The notes beneath the pieces were generated by a model that searched no databases, was not told the origin of the DNA, and saw only the letters and a list, made by a program, of their open reading frames with translations. The position numbers and the translations under genes are program-made. Positions 62,267-64,000 of a stretch of 64,000 nucleotides of DNA are shown piece by piece (the first letter of the stretch is position 1; each line of letters starts with the position of its first letter). The DNA is taken from NCBI RefSeq assembly GCF_016126015.1, contig NZ_JAEFDB010000005.1, forward strand, positions 62,001-126,000. The letters run 5' to 3'. The stretch comes from Capnocytophaga periodontitidis (lineage in GTDB: Bacteria; Bacteroidota; Bacteroidia; Flavobacteriales; Flavobacteriaceae).

Positions 62267-63037
62267 ATGAAATTTTTGAAATACACTTTTTGGCTACTTT
62301 GGAAATCTTGGTTTTATGTACTTGTAGCCTCTATTATACTACTCCTTTTGCCCCTATTGCTCGTTCTTACTGCTCATAAAAGGTGGTATCGCGCTTTGTA
62401 TTGGGTAATGCGACATCTCTGGGCAACCCCTATATTGTACGGTATGGGCTTCTTTCCTAAAGTAAAACGCGAGTACACGGTGCCTAACGATCACCATAGC
62501 TATATGTTGATTGCCAATCACTACAGTATGATGGACATAATGCTGATGCTCTATTGCAGTAAAAACCCCTTTGTGTTTGTAGGGAAGAAAGAGCTCTCTA
62601 AATTACCCTTATTTGGTTATTTCTACAAGCGGGTGGCTATAATGGTAGATAGAAAGAGTCCGCAGAGTAGGAGGGAGGTCTACGCCCAAGCGATGGAGCG
62701 CATAGAGGCAGGTTTGAGTATTTGTATTTTCCCTGAAGGGGGCGTACCCGATGATGAGAGCATTGTACTCGATAGTTTTAAGGACGGGGCTTTTCGCATT
62801 GCTATACAGTGCCAAATACCCATAGTGCCAATGGTGTTTTACGACACTAAAAAGCGCTTTCCTTTCCGCTTTTTTGCAGGCAGTATAGGCACAATGCGAG
62901 TGGATGTACTACCGCCTATTTCTACCCAAGGCAAAACCCTTGACGATAAAGAGATTCTACGAGAAGAAGTGCGTGCGTTGTTATGGGAGAGACTTATAAA
63001 ATCTTCTGGAAGAACTGATTCTGAGGGAAAAGAGTAG
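62267..63037 (+). CDS. PlsC-type 1-acylglycerol-3-phosphate acyltransferase
   Basis: The product has 256 residues from the ATG 62267. An N-terminal membrane anchor (about 8-36) precedes the acyltransferase motif NHYSMMD (H85 and D90), VGKKELSKLPLFGYF, and FPEGG (155-159), which binds the glycerol phosphate. It makes phosphatidic acid or a related acylated lipid in the inner membrane. The last 44 bp overlap the 3' end of the opposite-strand gene. Confidence 0.93.
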   Translation: MKFLKYTFWLLWKSWFYVLVASIILLLLPLLLVLTAHKRWYRALYWVMRHLWATPILYGMGFFPKVKREYTVPNDHHSYMLIANHYSMMDIMLMLYCSKNPFVFVGKKELSKLPLFGYFYKRVAIMVDRKSPQSRREVYAQAMERIEAGLSICIFPEGGVPDDESIVLDSFKDGAFRIAIQCQIPIVPMVFYDTKKRFPFRFFAGSIGTMRVDVLPPISTQGKTLDDKEILREEVRALLWERLIKSSGRTDSEGKE

Positions 63038-63710
63038 CCCCCTTGTTAGCAGTTTCTTTAGCTTTTTCCTTTTCACCTTTCTTCAGATAGAAACTCACTA
63101 ATAGTTGATAGGTGTCCTCATAACCCCAACTCACGGGACTATCCTTAGGTGTTTTGCTGAATAGGGCGATGGCTTGCAGGAAATAATTTTCGGTTTTGCG
63201 TTGCCCACCATACATTTCGGGAGTGTGCATATCTTGTATACCCTTCACTAAAAAATACCGCGGATTAGCTTTGTCTATCGATAGCGCTTCGTCTAAATCA
63301 TCGTTAATTTTCATTGCTTTTTGGTACATATTGGCATTAGGAGCTACAAAATTTAAAGCATAACTTTCACAGAGAGCTAAAAGCACCCAGTCCTCAGCAT
63401 CTTTATCGGTTTTCTTTTCCAATAACTGAACAGCTTTCTCTATATCGGCTTTGCCAAGAAGGCGAAGAGCCTCATTCTTTACATTTCCATAAGTGCCTAA
63501 CATAGAAGCTTTGCGATACAAAAGATAGGCTTTCCAATAATCGGAAAGTTGCTTTTCGTTCTTTTCGTAAAAGTCACGCAAAGGCTGCTCGCTCTTTTGT
63601 TGGTGAGCAGTGGCTAAAACGGAGGCGACTTGTGCATCCGTACTTTGTGCTGTAGCTATGCCGCTGAACAATAGCCAACACATTAAATACAAATTAAAAT
63701 ACTTCATCAT
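62994..63710 (-). CDS. Secreted helical (TPR-like) protein, unknown function
   Basis: The 238-residue protein has a signal peptide (about 1-22, FSGIATAQS) and helical pairs that resemble tetratricopeptide repeats (ALRLLGKADIEKAVQLLEK, then YQLLVSFYLKKGEKEKAKET). It is likely periplasmic. It follows a regulator gene by 12 bp, so the two may form an operon in which the regulator controls it. Its 3' end overlaps the acyltransferase gene. Confidence 0.75.
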   Translation of the reverse strand: MMKYFNLYLMCWLLFSGIATAQSTDAQVASVLATAHQQKSEQPLRDFYEKNEKQLSDYWKAYLLYRKASMLGTYGNVKNEALRLLGKADIEKAVQLLEKKTDKDAEDWVLLALCESYALNFVAPNANMYQKAMKINDDLDEALSIDKANPRYFLVKGIQDMHTPEMYGGQRKTENYFLQAIALFSKTPKDSPVSWGYEDTYQLLVSFYLKKGEKEKAKETANKGATLFPQNQFFQKIL

Positions 63711-63722
63711 ATTCGTTATTTT

Positions 63723-64000
63723 TTAGAGTTTGAGATAACTTTTTAAGGCTTCTACATAGTTTTCAAAGGCAAGCAACCCTTTATGCGTGAGTTGAAGTTC
63801 GGTGTTTGGGTAATTGTCCTTAATGGATTTAGTTACTGTAACATATCCTACAGCTTCTAACTTTTGTATTTGCACCGATATATTTCCCGATGTAGCTTTA
63901 GTAACCTCTTTGATGCGCACAAAATCAGCTTTTTCTTCTGATATTAACAAAGAGACTATTGCCAAGCGGAGTTGTGAGTGCAAAATGGGGTCAAGTTCGC
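63723..64000 (-). CDS. Winged-helix transcriptional regulator (5' end outside the window)
   Basis: The frame stays open to the right edge and reads ELDPILHSQLRLAIVSLL there, so the true start is beyond 64000. The visible domain is a transcriptional regulator of the HTH_27/MarR-like kind: an opening helix, KEVTKATSGNISVQIQKLEA as the recognition helix, then a wing GYVTVTKSIKDNYPNTELQLT. It is first in a small operon with the TPR-like protein. The target is unknown. Confidence 0.85.
   Translation of the reverse strand, partial: ELDPILHSQLRLAIVSLLISEEKADFVRIKEVTKATSGNISVQIQKLEAVGYVTVTKSIKDNYPNTELQLTHKGLLAFENYVEALKSYLKL

Overview
The window looks like a chromosomal segment of a Bacteroidota bacterium of the class Flavobacteriia. 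The evidence is AT-rich DNA, many -7 elements of the form TAnnTTTG, two SusC/SusD pairs, a DUF6377-type regulator, an RpoN of the Bacteroidota kind, PadR-PspC and 2TM-domain genes, and many type II signal peptides. Capnocytophaga is my best genus guess, but that is inference. I saw no rRNA, tRNA, CRISPR array, transposase or phage genes.

Layout, left to right. (1) 1-9000: the 3' part of an OmpA-family porin with calcium-binding repeats, uvrC, a large lipoprotein, and an unusual trio in which an AAA/ABC-type ATPase sits between two paralogous single-span membrane proteins. (2) 9000-13760: rpoC with its own promoter and leader hairpin, without rpoB next to it, followed by a DUF3467 gene and a strong terminator. 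(3) 13770-17560: a TPP riboswitch with a transcription-termination platform driving a TonB-dependent receptor (probably thiamine-related), then a RelE/ParE toxin-antitoxin pair between diverged repeats, and a small secreted protein. (4) 17570-27430: folA and a 2TM protein divergent from a Hen1-like RNA 3'-end methyltransferase, padR-pspC, a RecD-like helicase, a DUF3822 gene, two paralogous membrane proteins and a DUF4197 lipoprotein. (5) 27430-37560: an M3 peptidase, two tandem giant helical-repeat paralogues with repeat-expanded linkers, and topoisomerase IV subunit A (parC). (6) 37570-48880: a polysaccharide utilisation locus made of a DUF6377 regulator, SusC, SusD, GH30, an SGNH esterase and GH3. 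A beta-1,6-glucan substrate is the likeliest reading. (7) 48930-56650, minus strand: rpoN, two polyprenyl-phosphate glycosyl-1-phosphate transferases, a cation-diffusion facilitator, a Tat-type alkaline phosphatase, a 49-residue small ORF, thiL and a DinB-family gene. (8) 56750-64000: a small membrane protein, a second SusC/SusD pair without enzymes, a PlsC-type acyltransferase, a secreted helical protein and a winged-helix regulator cut by the right edge.

The genes form several working sets. The PUL encodes import (SusCD) and stepwise hydrolysis (GH30 endo, GH3 exo, possible deacylation by the SGNH esterase). Thiamine appears twice, as a riboswitch-controlled receptor and as ThiL. The intergenic DNA is rich in several families of short repeats (palindromes, hairpins and microsatellite-like units). 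Some abut stop codons, and one lies in frame inside two coding regions. Many starts were corrected because a TAnnTTTG element overlaps the first possible start codon.

The candidates I find most interesting are the ATPase sandwich, the stand-alone Hen1-like gene, and the tandem repeat paralogues that show gene conversion and linker expansion.
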